Shown: positions 7,701 to 13,716 of the stretch, piece after piece
How positions within the stretch are numbered: position 1 is the stretch's first letter
How the letters are laid out: each line of letters opens with the position of its first letter
Assembly (NCBI GenBank): GCA_964595365.1
Contig: CAZQQC010000082.1
Span: 1 to 13,716, forward strand
Length of the DNA stretch: 13,716 bases
Direction of reading: 5' to 3'
Origin: Fen-1258 sp964595365
GTDB taxonomy: Bacteria > Bacteroidota > Ignavibacteria > Ignavibacteriales > Melioribacteraceae
Translations under genes and position numbers: made by a program
Notes under the pieces: generated by a model
Told to the model about the DNA's origin: nothing
What the model saw: the letters and a program-made list of their open reading frames with translations, nothing else
The model's database searches: none

Positions 7701-8516
7701 ATTATTTTCGTTTACAACATCGATTCGACTTATGACAAATCAATTCATGATTTGAAAGCAATTGGTAATTACCTTTTGCTTTGCGGAAGAATTGCAAAAC
7801 CGAATAACGGAATCATTGTATTACGAGAACACAACAACTCGGTTGGTGCTATGGAAATGGGAGCAGTTTTAGAGTACTTGCCCGGTTATGTAAGGTTCGA
7901 TGAATTGGATGAAATTGATAGGATCGAAAAAACATGGGAGACCGAAATCAAATCCATATTCAAACCGGTCGACCTTGCAAAAAAATTGAAACGCGGCGGG
8001 ATAAAAGCCGTTTTGATATTTGGTGAAGATCCTTTTCGATATGAACACTTGAGAAAATATTTTGGCGGAGTAGAGTTCTTGTTTGTTTGTGACAGTTATT
8101 CCACCGATACTATAAAGGAAGCCGATGTTGTTCTGCCTGCTGCAACTCATATTGAACAAGACGGCACTTACTTTCGCTGCGACAACACGGTTCAAAGTGC
8201 CAAGCAAATTGTTGCCGGATTTCATCAGAATAAAAATTGGCAGCTTATCAGCAGTTTGGCTTCGCACTTTTCGACAAAGTTCCGGTACAATTCGTTTGAT
8301 GATTTATTAGACGAAATAAAAACTGTTGACCGTTTTTACAAATACATGGATAAGCAGAACTGCTGGTTGGAAAATTATTTCAACAACGGATTTAGAAAAC
8401 AGAAATTTTCGTTCATAAAATATAAAATTGACTTATCAACATTCGATCCTGTAAAACCTGTAATTACTTATCCCGAGAATTACTATTTTAGTAATGTCAA
8501 AAAGAAGTTAGTATGA
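4758..8516 (+). CDS. Fused 2Fe-2S / GltD-NfnB FAD / ferredoxin / molybdopterin-like oxidoreductase subunit
   Basis: A 1252-residue cytoplasmic fusion protein, preceded by AAGGAAG. Residues 1-80 are a NuoG/FdhA-type 2Fe-2S domain (C37, C48, C51, C65). At 97-109, H-x3-C-x3-C-x3-C merges the NuoG His-Cys site with the start of a GltD-type N-terminal cluster domain (C148, C152, C156 further on). Residues 193-503 form an FAD/NAD(P) reductase like glutamate synthase beta subunit and NfnB: G-G-G-P-A-G (199-204), G-G-G-N-T-A-I-D (331-338), the Y-R-R that typically binds NADPH phosphate (355-357), and G-V-F-A-G-G-D (471-477). Further Cys groups follow: 572-589, then ferredoxin clusters C622/625/628/632 and C665/668/671/675. 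From 698 comes a formate-dehydrogenase-like MopB domain with [4Fe-4S] ligands C701, C704, C708 and C739 and K741. The Cys/Sec catalytic position appears to be L830, and no C-terminal dinucleotide-binding domain follows. No H-cluster motifs occur. It is probably the third subunit of the NuoE/F-like complex; the substrate is unknown. Confidence 0.85.
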   Translation: MKKIRITINEKEIVTPADKTILEVVREKQLDEIPTLCYDKRLEHFTSCFLCVVEIDGSNKLLPSCSTKVYDGMKIKTRSEKVIESRKMCLELLMSNHYADCIGPCKNDCPAGVDAQAYISLISFGKYEEALKLVKQNNPLPLSIGRVCVRNCEAACTRNNVDEPVAVNALKRFIADEDAIHKWKPVLKEKKEKKIAVIGGGPAGLSCAYYLTVEGYSVTIFEKLPKLGGMLRYGIPEYRLPKKILDSEIDWIINLGIEVRTNVSLGLDFGIKDLMRSGYDALFVAVGAHKASGIGLEGEDNTGGVYRGIDFLRDMELKSIPNFRGKVIVVGGGNTAIDAARTAVRCGAEEVKIVYRRSIKEMPAHYEEIESAQKEGAEILFLTNPKSLISENGKIKAMECLKMKLEECRPGERPKPVPLPGSEFVIPCDYLIGAIGQSVDTLFNAFDFDCTLEKRGTVCVDKDTLETSIRGVFAGGDVVTGPFNAITAIAQGKKAAKSIMDFLLTGHAHKSAPKFYSLKHNLSKPGAREFDEVKKLARQKMNELMVSDRVQNFLEVEKGFSENQVQLEAGRCMECGCSEYIDCKLRKYCDEYNINISGFTGETKKYIIDRRHPFIQLDPNKCINCGKCVRTCAEILKVSALGFVYRGFKSIVKPAMEKSLKETNCIGCGNCVDVCPTGAISEKYPFKILGTLPKENVETVCCFCSVGCKVNFKKISDDIFYISNSIEEMQEKHNMGYLCSKGRFGYRYLYGKNRILGPVIKRNGLAQRANEEEVLAYIKTKVESVMLEYGNDSVAVFASPKLSNEELYLLQKFTRIGLKNNNISSFTHMLFGIEQNCLDDMIGFTTSTASMAELQNANVIVVVNSNLSDENLVMELKIKAAQKKGAKLILISSIESELTKSADLWIDSKKGTNALLMNALMKHLFDLCAYDSQFVAGQTNNFHGLKEMLDQTDIEQALNYIGIDKTKFEMLVNQLGEDSSNIIFVYNIDSTYDKSIHDLKAIGNYLLLCGRIAKPNNGIIVLREHNNSVGAMEMGAVLEYLPGYVRFDELDEIDRIEKTWETEIKSIFKPVDLAKKLKRGGIKAVLIFGEDPFRYEHLRKYFGGVEFLFVCDSYSTDTIKEADVVLPAATHIEQDGTYFRCDNTVQSAKQIVAGFHQNKNWQLISSLASHFSTKFRYNSFDDLLDEIKTVDRFYKYMDKQNCWLENYFNNGFRKQKFSFIKYKIDLSTFDPVKPVITYPENYYFSNVKKKLV

Positions 8517-10384
8517 GCCCGTTTGACGATTTCGGTTTGATTCTTGACTTCTTCGATCATCTTGCAATTATAGGCGAAGATAGAAGTCTAATTTTCGTAG
8601 GCACATCATTATCCAAACTTTTGAAAGAAAATCAAATTGATTTAACGCATCTCAAAACCGGTCAAGGTAATTTTAAAGATGATTTGAAAAAAATTAGCGA
8701 AGCAATAGAGTGTGTGGAAACCGGAAACAAACCTTTCTTATTCCGGTTGGGCGGCATCGGCGACGATTTGCTTGTGTTCCGTTCGTGTAAAAGTTTGGGA
8801 GAAATACAATTCTTTCTTGGCACGAAAGGTAAAATTATCCGTCTAACAAGAATTGAACATGACCTTAAAGAAAGAGTGAAAGAGCTCGAATGTCTTTACG
8901 GTGTAACGAAAGAATTTGAAACTTCCACACGAATTGATGACGCGCTTGTTTTATGTATCAAATTACTTGAAGCGGCTTTCCAGTATCCTGAAGAGACGAT
9001 TGTAAATATTGAAATAGGGAAAAAGAAATTTGGTCTGACCGAGATCGATCATCGAACTGTGCGCAACATGATCTATTCCGAAATAAATTTAGATGAAAAG
9101 AAGTATGGAGAGATTAGAATCTATCTAAAAAATGATCTCGGTTTTCTTAGAGAAGAACAGATGTTGATCGACGAAATTGCTGGAAAAATTTCTAAGTTGA
9201 TCGAAAAGGAAGAAAAAGCCAGAAACTACGAAACACAGCAAAAGATTTTAAAAGCAAAGAACGAAACACTTTTGCGGCTTACGGAAGAATGTTACCAGAA
9301 ACGGGAAAGGTTGAGGACGTTTTTCAATGCGATTGCCGACACAATAGTTGTCGTTGACCGGCAATACGAAATCAGCATGTCTAACAAAGATGGGATAGGC
9401 GACGAAGGGAAATGTTATAAAAAGGTTTTCGGAAGAGAAGAACCGTGTAAGCAGTGCCCGGCTTTAGAAACATTCAATTACACAAAAGATTTTTCGATTG
9501 AACGCCAGTATAACGAAAAGACTTTCCGTTTGAGGTCTCACCCGATACTTGGTAAAGATAAGAAGACCGAGCATGTTCTGGAGGTCTGCAGCGATATAAC
9601 GAATCAAAAAATTATGGAAGCGCAGTTGATGCAGTCATACAAACTTGCATCTTTAGGAAAACTGGTTGCCGGTGTTGCCCACGAAATAAATAATCCGAAC
9701 ACATTTATACTTGGCAATTTGAAAATTGTTCAGGAATCATTCCATGATATTTTTCCGATACTTGATGAATATTACCGGAAGAAAAATGATTTGAAAATTG
9801 CGCGGCTGGATTATGCAATTTTCAAGGAAAACATTTCCGTTCTTGTGAACGATATGATCAACGGGGCGAACAGAACGAAAAAAATTGTTGGTGATCTAAG
9901 AAATTTTGCGAAGAAAGACAACGGCGCATTAACCGATCTGGTCGATCTTAACGACATTATCAAAAACAACCTGACATTGACAAGAAAACACATAAAAAAA
10001 TATGCGCAGCTTGAAGTTGATCTGAAAGAAAATCTTCCTTTGTTCAAAGGGAGTATAAATAAACTTGAGCAGGTTCTGCTGAACTTAACAATCAATGCAT
10101 CGGAATCTATAGAAGCCGGCGAAGGATTGATAAAAATAAAGACCGATTACGACGAACAGAGCAAAGAAATACTTCTCGTAGTGAGCGATAACGGATGCGG
10201 CATGAACGATGCTACGCTAAAAAATATTTTCGATCCGTTCTTTACAACGAAACGCGACAAAGGTGGAATTGGTTTGGGATTATCGATAACGTACGGCATA
10301 ATCAAAGATCATAACGGCAGAATTAATGTAACTTCTAAAGTAGGAAGTGGAACAACCTTCACTGTTAGAATTCCTGTTAAGTAG
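8513..10384 (+). CDS. Soluble PAS-type sensor histidine kinase
   Basis: A 623-residue kinase without transmembrane segments, so a cytoplasmic signal is sensed. Residues 1-105 look like a divergent PAS domain. About 115-235 is a coiled-coil/GAF-like region, and 236-265 a second coiled coil. Residues 266-365 are a PAS domain containing a Cys motif (C301, C312, C315, the last two as C-x2-C-P). The transmitter follows: H-box with phospho-acceptor H390 (V-A-H-E-I-N-N-P), N-box N528 (N-L-T-I-N-A-S-E-S), G1 box D-N-G-C-G-M (559-564), F box D-P-F-F-T-T-K (574-580) and G2 box G-I-G-L-G-L-S (585-591). The start ATG overlaps the stop of the fused oxidoreductase gene (ATGA), indicating coupled translation. 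With the activator gene 9 bases downstream it forms a two-component pair. The position inside the redox operon suggests it reports on redox state or complex activity; that is inference. Confidence 0.92.
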   Translation: MSPFDDFGLILDFFDHLAIIGEDRSLIFVGTSLSKLLKENQIDLTHLKTGQGNFKDDLKKISEAIECVETGNKPFLFRLGGIGDDLLVFRSCKSLGEIQFFLGTKGKIIRLTRIEHDLKERVKELECLYGVTKEFETSTRIDDALVLCIKLLEAAFQYPEETIVNIEIGKKKFGLTEIDHRTVRNMIYSEINLDEKKYGEIRIYLKNDLGFLREEQMLIDEIAGKISKLIEKEEKARNYETQQKILKAKNETLLRLTEECYQKRERLRTFFNAIADTIVVVDRQYEISMSNKDGIGDEGKCYKKVFGREEPCKQCPALETFNYTKDFSIERQYNEKTFRLRSHPILGKDKKTEHVLEVCSDITNQKIMEAQLMQSYKLASLGKLVAGVAHEINNPNTFILGNLKIVQESFHDIFPILDEYYRKKNDLKIARLDYAIFKENISVLVNDMINGANRTKKIVGDLRNFAKKDNGALTDLVDLNDIIKNNLTLTRKHIKKYAQLEVDLKENLPLFKGSINKLEQVLLNLTINASESIEAGEGLIKIKTDYDEQSKEILLVVSDNGCGMNDATLKNIFDPFFTTKRDKGGIGLGLSITYGIIKDHNGRINVTSKVGSGTTFTVRIPVK

Positions 10385-10393
10385 AGAAATACA

Positions 10394-11761
10394 ATGACTA
10401 ATATTCTTGTAATCGACGATAACCAGGCGGTTCTGAATTTTTTACGCATTCTTTTTCTTCAGAAAAATAAATATCAAGTGGAAGTGCTGCAAGACAGTAC
10501 CAAAGCTTTCGAAATGCTTGACGGCAACAAATATGATGTGCTGATTCTCGACATGGATATGCCGAACGTTACCGGTCTCGATATTTTGAAACACATTGTT
10601 AAAACAAAACTTAGCATTAAAACGATTGTTCTTACAGGAGTGGAAGATATTGATCTGGCAATCTCTGCAATGAAACTCGGCACATACGATTACATGCTCA
10701 AACCAGTTGATGAAGATTTGCTCTTCCATGCCATCGATGCAGCAGTGGAGGAGAAAGAATTTCATGATAAGAAGGTCGATCCCTCGCACAAATTCAAATT
10801 GGAAGATTTGAAATACAAAGAAGCATTTGCCGGTATTATTACATGCGACGAAAAGATGTTCAAAATATTTCACATTGTGGAAAAATTTGCACAGACGGAT
10901 AATAGCATTCTCATCTGGGGTGAAAGCGGTTCCGGAAAAGAATTGGTTGCGCAAGCAATTCATGCAATCAGCATCAGAAAGGATAAAAAGTTTGTAGCGG
11001 TAAATGCCGGCGCTTTTGCACAGGAATTGTTCTCGTCTGAATTTTTCGGATATGAAAAGGGAGCTTTTACAGGTGCGTATCACAATAAAAGAGGTTTCCT
11101 TGAAGAAGCTGACGGCGGAACATTATTTCTCGATGAGATAGGTGAGCTAACTTTGCCAATACAGGTAAAACTTTTGCGCGTACTTCAAGAAGAAGAATTT
11201 TACCGGCTCGGTTCAACAAAAAATATTAAAGTTGACGTTCGCATAATTGCCGCTACAAACAAAAATTTGTTCGAAGAAATCAAGAAAGGAAATTTTAGAA
11301 AAGATTTGTTCTTTCGCCTGAATATAAATTCAATTAGCCTTCCCCCGCTTAGAGAAAGGAAGGGAGATATTGAACTGCTTGCAAACTATTTCCTCTGTAA
11401 GTTCAATAAAAAATATAGTAAGAATGTCGAAAGAATTTCCGACTCTGCTTTGAACTGTTTGAAGTTGTACGCTTTTCCCGGCAACTGCAGGGAACTGATG
11501 AACATAATTAACAGTGCGATAATTGTCGAGTCGTCAGGTGAACTGAGAAAGAAATCTCTACCCAGTTATTTTTTAGAGAGCAACGGTGGTGGATACGGAT
11601 TTGACGAAGACACCCCTCCCCAAAGTTTATGCGATATGGAAAAAAAACATTTGCAGAAAGTTTTGCAGTACACAAATAATAACAGAACTAAAGCAGCCGA
11701 GATTCTCGGCATCTCACGGGTTAACCTAATAGCAAAAATAAAAAAGTATCACTTAAGCTAA
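10394..11761 (+). CDS. NtrC-family sigma-54-dependent response regulator
   Basis: A 455-residue activator with the classical three-part layout. The receiver domain (1-120) has D8/D9, phospho-acceptor D53 (I-L-D-M-D-M-P), T81 and K103. The AAA+ sigma-54 interaction domain (about 145-380) has Walker A G-E-S-G-S-G-K-E (176-183), the sigma-54-contacting loop G-A-F-T-G-A (223-228), Walker B G-T-L-F-L-D-E (242-248) and the F-R-L-N sensor region (307-310). The C-terminal Fis-type helix-turn-helix (418-455) includes N-R-T-K-A-A-E-I-L-G-I-S-R. Phosphorylation by the kinase encoded just upstream would be expected to drive hexamer formation and open sigma-54 promoters. The best candidate target in the window is the sequence at 1338-1353 in front of the same unit. 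The ribosome binding site is weak (AGAGAAA), consistent with coupling to the kinase gene. Confidence 0.96.
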   Translation: MTNILVIDDNQAVLNFLRILFLQKNKYQVEVLQDSTKAFEMLDGNKYDVLILDMDMPNVTGLDILKHIVKTKLSIKTIVLTGVEDIDLAISAMKLGTYDYMLKPVDEDLLFHAIDAAVEEKEFHDKKVDPSHKFKLEDLKYKEAFAGIITCDEKMFKIFHIVEKFAQTDNSILIWGESGSGKELVAQAIHAISIRKDKKFVAVNAGAFAQELFSSEFFGYEKGAFTGAYHNKRGFLEEADGGTLFLDEIGELTLPIQVKLLRVLQEEEFYRLGSTKNIKVDVRIIAATNKNLFEEIKKGNFRKDLFFRLNINSISLPPLRERKGDIELLANYFLCKFNKKYSKNVERISDSALNCLKLYAFPGNCRELMNIINSAIIVESSGELRKKSLPSYFLESNGGGYGFDEDTPPQSLCDMEKKHLQKVLQYTNNNRTKAAEILGISRVNLIAKIKKYHLS

Positions 11762-11860
11762 TTACTGATGAGGTTAGCTAAAGGCTGGGTTTGCCAAACG
11801 AATTTTTGTTGTTCTAGAAAAATACTTGTTTTGCAATTTAAATTTTTCACGGTTGACTAA

Positions 11861-11874
11861 ACCTTGCCTAAGGT
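11861..11874. promoter_or_regulatory. Short inverted repeat ACCTT-N4-AAGGT
   Basis: The arms ACCTT (11861-11865) and AAGGT (11870-11874) are exact complements around GCCT. It lies about 130 bases before the start of the DUF6448-hemerythrin gene. It could be an operator half of the region's control or chance; no family match is recognised. Confidence 0.15.
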
Positions 11875-11949
11875 GAGTTACAGATTAGAAAAACCGGAGG
11901 AGAAAAATAAAATCTCTGGCTTAAATCAAAAGACGAAATTTTCAAAATC

Positions 11950-11968
11950 ACTATAAACGTATTATAGT
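11950..11968. promoter_or_regulatory. Candidate operator, perfect 7+5+7 inverted repeat
   Basis: ACTATAA (11950-11956) and TTATAGT (11962-11968) are exact complements around ACGTA. The site ends 38 bases before the ATG at 12007, where a dimeric regulator would block or guide RNA polymerase. It does not match the FNR/CRP consensus (TTGAT-N4-ATCAA). Its location in front of a hemerythrin/heme-protein-like pair suggests redox, nitric oxide or metal control. The palindrome is observed; its function is inferred. Confidence 0.35.
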
Positions 11969-11993
11969 AGAATTACCGATTGTGTGAATTAAA

Positions 11994-11999
11994 AAGGAG
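11994..11999 (+). promoter_or_regulatory. Ribosome binding site deciding the DUF6448-hemerythrin start
   Basis: AAGGAG lies 7 bases before ATG 12007, which begins a clean signal peptide. The in-frame GTG at 11980 would add nine charged residues before the signal and would include this site, so it is rejected. Confidence 0.65.
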
Positions 12000-12006
12000 T
12001 ATTAAA

Positions 12007-13071
12007 ATGAAGATAACAATGTTACGTACCATTTTTTTGTCGATAACCGCTGCATATTTTTTGATAATTCCGGCAATCCATGTATCGGCACATTGCGACA
12101 GTATAGATGGTCCCGTTATTAAAGTAGCTAGAAAAGCGCTCGAAACAAATAATGTTAATCTTGTTCTCATCTGGATAAGCAAAGACGATGAAGTTGTTAT
12201 CAAAGAGGCGTTTCAAAAAGTACTTTCTGTTAGAGACTTGAACAAAGAAGTTCAAGAACTAGCCGATTATTATTTTTTTGAAACGGTAGTTCGTCTGCAT
12301 AGAGCCAGTGAAGGAGAATCATACACAGGGCTCAAACCAGCTGGCAGGGATTTAGGGGTAGTCATTCCTGCAGCCGATTTATCTATTGAAAAAAATTCCT
12401 TCGAACCAATTAATAATGTGTTCTCTAAATTTAATTTACCAATTGAAAGGGTCAGAAAATTATTCGATGAAGTAATTGCTGCAAAAAGTTATGATCCAAA
12501 TAATGTAGAAGCGGGAAGAAGGTTTGTGAAAACTTATGTTACTTTTCTGCATACTGCGGAGGAAACTTTCGAAACAGCTTCTATTCTGCAGAAAGAAAAA
12601 CAAGAAGGGGGAACGGTTGAAATGACAATTGCAATACCCAAGTCACTAAAAATCGAACATGAAGAACTTCACTCCAAACTTCTCAAAGCAACAAAAGAAA
12701 AGGGTGAAATTGGATCTGCAGCCACGAACGTAGCTAAAATTCTACACAATCATTTTATCAAAGAAGAAGAATTTGCGCTACCGCCATTGGGTCTTCTACG
12801 GGAAATTTCAAGAGAAAATGTTACCAACGAAATGAGATCAGTTCTCCCGATGACTGATAAACTAAAAGCAGAACTTCCGCACATGCTTGAAGAACACAAA
12901 GCTATTGTTAAAGCGATAGACAATTTAGTTTTCTCTGCTCGAAAAGAGAATAAACCCGAGTATGTTGAATTTTCCGAAAAACTAAAACTTCATGCACAGG
13001 TAGAGGAAGAAGTTATGTACCCGGCTGCAATTTTAGTCGGTGAAATTCTTAGGATAAAATTTACTAACTAG
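12007..13071 (+). CDS. Exported DUF6448 protein fused to a hemerythrin-like domain
   Basis: A 354-residue protein. Residues 1-28 are a Sec signal peptide (hydrophobic 7-24, probable cleavage after V-S-A at 28). The mature protein begins H-C-D-S-I-D-G-P-V, the hallmark of DUF6448. That domain continues to about 110 with Y-Y-F-F-E-T-V-V-R-L-H-R-A (88-100) and the Y-T-G-L-K-P end motif (106-111). A linking region (112-205) contains another helical segment with H182. Residues 210-350 form a hemerythrin-like four-helix bundle with candidate iron ligands H218, H222, H247, H249, E253-E255, H297, H329 and E333-E335; the M-Y-P-A ending (337-340) also fits. No lipobox is seen, so a periplasmic location is likely. 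DUF6448 has no established function; hemerythrin domains bind di-iron and sense or carry oxygen or handle nitric oxide. The next gene begins 23 bases downstream, so the two are probably co-transcribed. Confidence 0.8.
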   Translation: MKITMLRTIFLSITAAYFLIIPAIHVSAHCDSIDGPVIKVARKALETNNVNLVLIWISKDDEVVIKEAFQKVLSVRDLNKEVQELADYYFFETVVRLHRASEGESYTGLKPAGRDLGVVIPAADLSIEKNSFEPINNVFSKFNLPIERVRKLFDEVIAAKSYDPNNVEAGRRFVKTYVTFLHTAEETFETASILQKEKQEGGTVEMTIAIPKSLKIEHEELHSKLLKATKEKGEIGSAATNVAKILHNHFIKEEEFALPPLGLLREISRENVTNEMRSVLPMTDKLKAELPHMLEEHKAIVKAIDNLVFSARKENKPEYVEFSEKLKLHAQVEEEVMYPAAILVGEILRIKFTN

Positions 13072-13094
13072 CATATAAAGAGAAAGGCAAACTT

Positions 13095-13553
13095 ATGTTT
13101 TCAACGGTAAGATATTTCATTAAGACCAGTATAATATTTCTCATCTTAGGAATATTGACAGGTCTTTACATGTTGATCGAACGAAATTACTTTAACACAT
13201 GGCCCCATCCTGATCTCGTCTCCGCTCACACACACATAATTCTTGTCGGTTCCGTTATGATGATGATAATGGGTGTAGCATTATGGTTTTTCCCCCGGGC
13301 TGAGAAGAAAGATAGATTTTATAATCCAACGGTAATTTTAATAACTTACTATATTATAACCGTCTCAACCTTAATACGATTTGTTTCTCAAATAGGTTCT
13401 TCCTTTTTAAATCTTAATGATGTTCTAAAGTTTCTTTTAACCGTTTCAGCTTTCGGTCAGGTCCTTGGTATAGTAATATTCTTCATATCGATGTGGGGAA
13501 GAATAAGATCGGTTGGAAGCCATATTAGAGAATCTCAAGGAGAAAAATTTTAA
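13095..13553 (+). CDS. Small four-helix membrane protein resembling heme-copper oxidase subunit I fragment
   Basis: A 152-residue integral membrane protein with AGAAAGG 7 bases before the ATG. Predicted membrane segments lie at about 8-28, 42-66, 79-99 and 111-133. Before helix 2 is H-P-D-L-V-S-A-H-T-H (38-47), followed by a glycine-containing helix ending W-F-F-P-R (64-68). This pattern (A-H-x-H, G, F-P) recalls the helix bearing a heme ligand in cbb3-type oxidase and nitric oxide reductase subunit I and in NnrS-like proteins. The protein is far too short for an oxidase, and the copper-site histidines and other heme ligands of a full subunit I are absent. It follows the DUF6448-hemerythrin gene by 23 bases, supporting a shared role with heme, oxygen or nitric oxide. 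It could also be a heme-binding or assembly protein; I do not recognise a named function. Confidence 0.7.
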   Translation: MFSTVRYFIKTSIIFLILGILTGLYMLIERNYFNTWPHPDLVSAHTHIILVGSVMMMIMGVALWFFPRAEKKDRFYNPTVILITYYIITVSTLIRFVSQIGSSFLNLNDVLKFLLTVSAFGQVLGIVIFFISMWGRIRSVGSHIRESQGEKF

Positions 13554-13716
13554 TTTCATAAATACATCATTATATGGGAATGTATCGGTTGTCCAGTTTG
13601 CAAATAGTTGCCGATGCTGTTCATTTGCACAAAGAAGATTTTTTCAGCGTAGCAAAAACTACCGTTTGCTAAGGGTTACTATTTTTACTAGTACGATGGC
13701 GGGCAATGAATACAAG
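13554..13716. other. Non-coding tail of the window
   Basis: I see no supported gene here. A 32-codon frame (13574-13672) and an ATG at 13696 running off the edge both lack ribosome binding sites. No convincing terminator follows the membrane-protein gene. Confidence 0.4.

Noticed and set aside
4758..8516. Naming the fused subunit HydA (iron hydrogenase) or a formate dehydrogenase alpha subunit
   Set aside because: No H-cluster Cys motifs exist, and the formate dehydrogenase catalytic Cys/Sec position appears to be Leu with the C-terminal domain missing.
11756..11810. Possible terminator after the activator gene (AGCTAA/TTAGCT and GTTT/AAAC followed by A2T5)
   Set aside because: The stems are short and AT-rich, and only the weaker 4-bp stem is near the T run; it is not strong enough to call.
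13574..13672. Short + strand frame of 32 codons after the last gene
   Set aside because: It has no ribosome binding site and no recognisable features; such a length arises often by chance.

Overview
The window is a moderately AT-rich bacterial chromosomal segment with nine protein genes, all on the + strand. Protein style suggests the Bacteroidota/Ignavibacteria (FCB) neighbourhood: a YebC of the 'MGR...' type, a DUF6448 protein and long Lys/Glu-rich cytoplasmic proteins. This placement is inference. I see no tRNA, rRNA, CRISPR, insertion sequence or phage gene.

Region 1 (271-981) is a lone YebC/PmpR-family gene. It is followed by a 408-base non-coding gap (982-1389). The gap holds a set of nested and interleaved complementary segments (1090-1192), a cluster of overlapping inverted repeats (1248-1279) and a sigma-54-like -24/-12 sequence (1338-1353).

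Region 2 (1390-11761) looks like one transcription unit of six genes. The first is a receiver-domain protein with two Lrp/AsnC ligand-binding-like repeats and no DNA-binding domain. Next come three redox-complex genes: a NuoE/HydC-type [2Fe-2S] subunit, a NuoF/HydB-type FMN/NADH subunit with extra ferredoxin clusters, and a 1252-residue fusion. The fusion joins a 2Fe-2S ferredoxin domain, a GltD/NfnB-type FAD/NADPH module, ferredoxin clusters and a formate-dehydrogenase-like molybdopterin domain. A soluble histidine kinase overlaps the fusion gene by 4 bp, and an NtrC-type sigma-54 activator closes the unit. The three enzyme genes resemble electron-bifurcating HydABC/NAD-dependent formate dehydrogenase complexes. 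However, no hydrogenase H-cluster domain is present, the position of the catalytic Cys/Sec of formate dehydrogenase is leucine, and the usual C-terminal dinucleotide-binding domain is missing. The simplest inference is a soluble NADH/NADPH/ferredoxin-type electron-transfer complex that has lost its original substrate site. Its operon may be controlled by its own kinase/activator pair through the sigma-54-like promoter at the front.

Region 3 (12007-13553) is a two-gene unit preceded by a perfect 7+7 bp inverted repeat. It encodes an exported DUF6448 protein fused to a hemerythrin-like domain and a small four-helix membrane protein resembling a fragment of heme-copper oxidase/NO reductase subunit I. 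Together they suggest an envelope response to oxygen, nitric oxide or metals. The last 163 bases hold nothing I can support.
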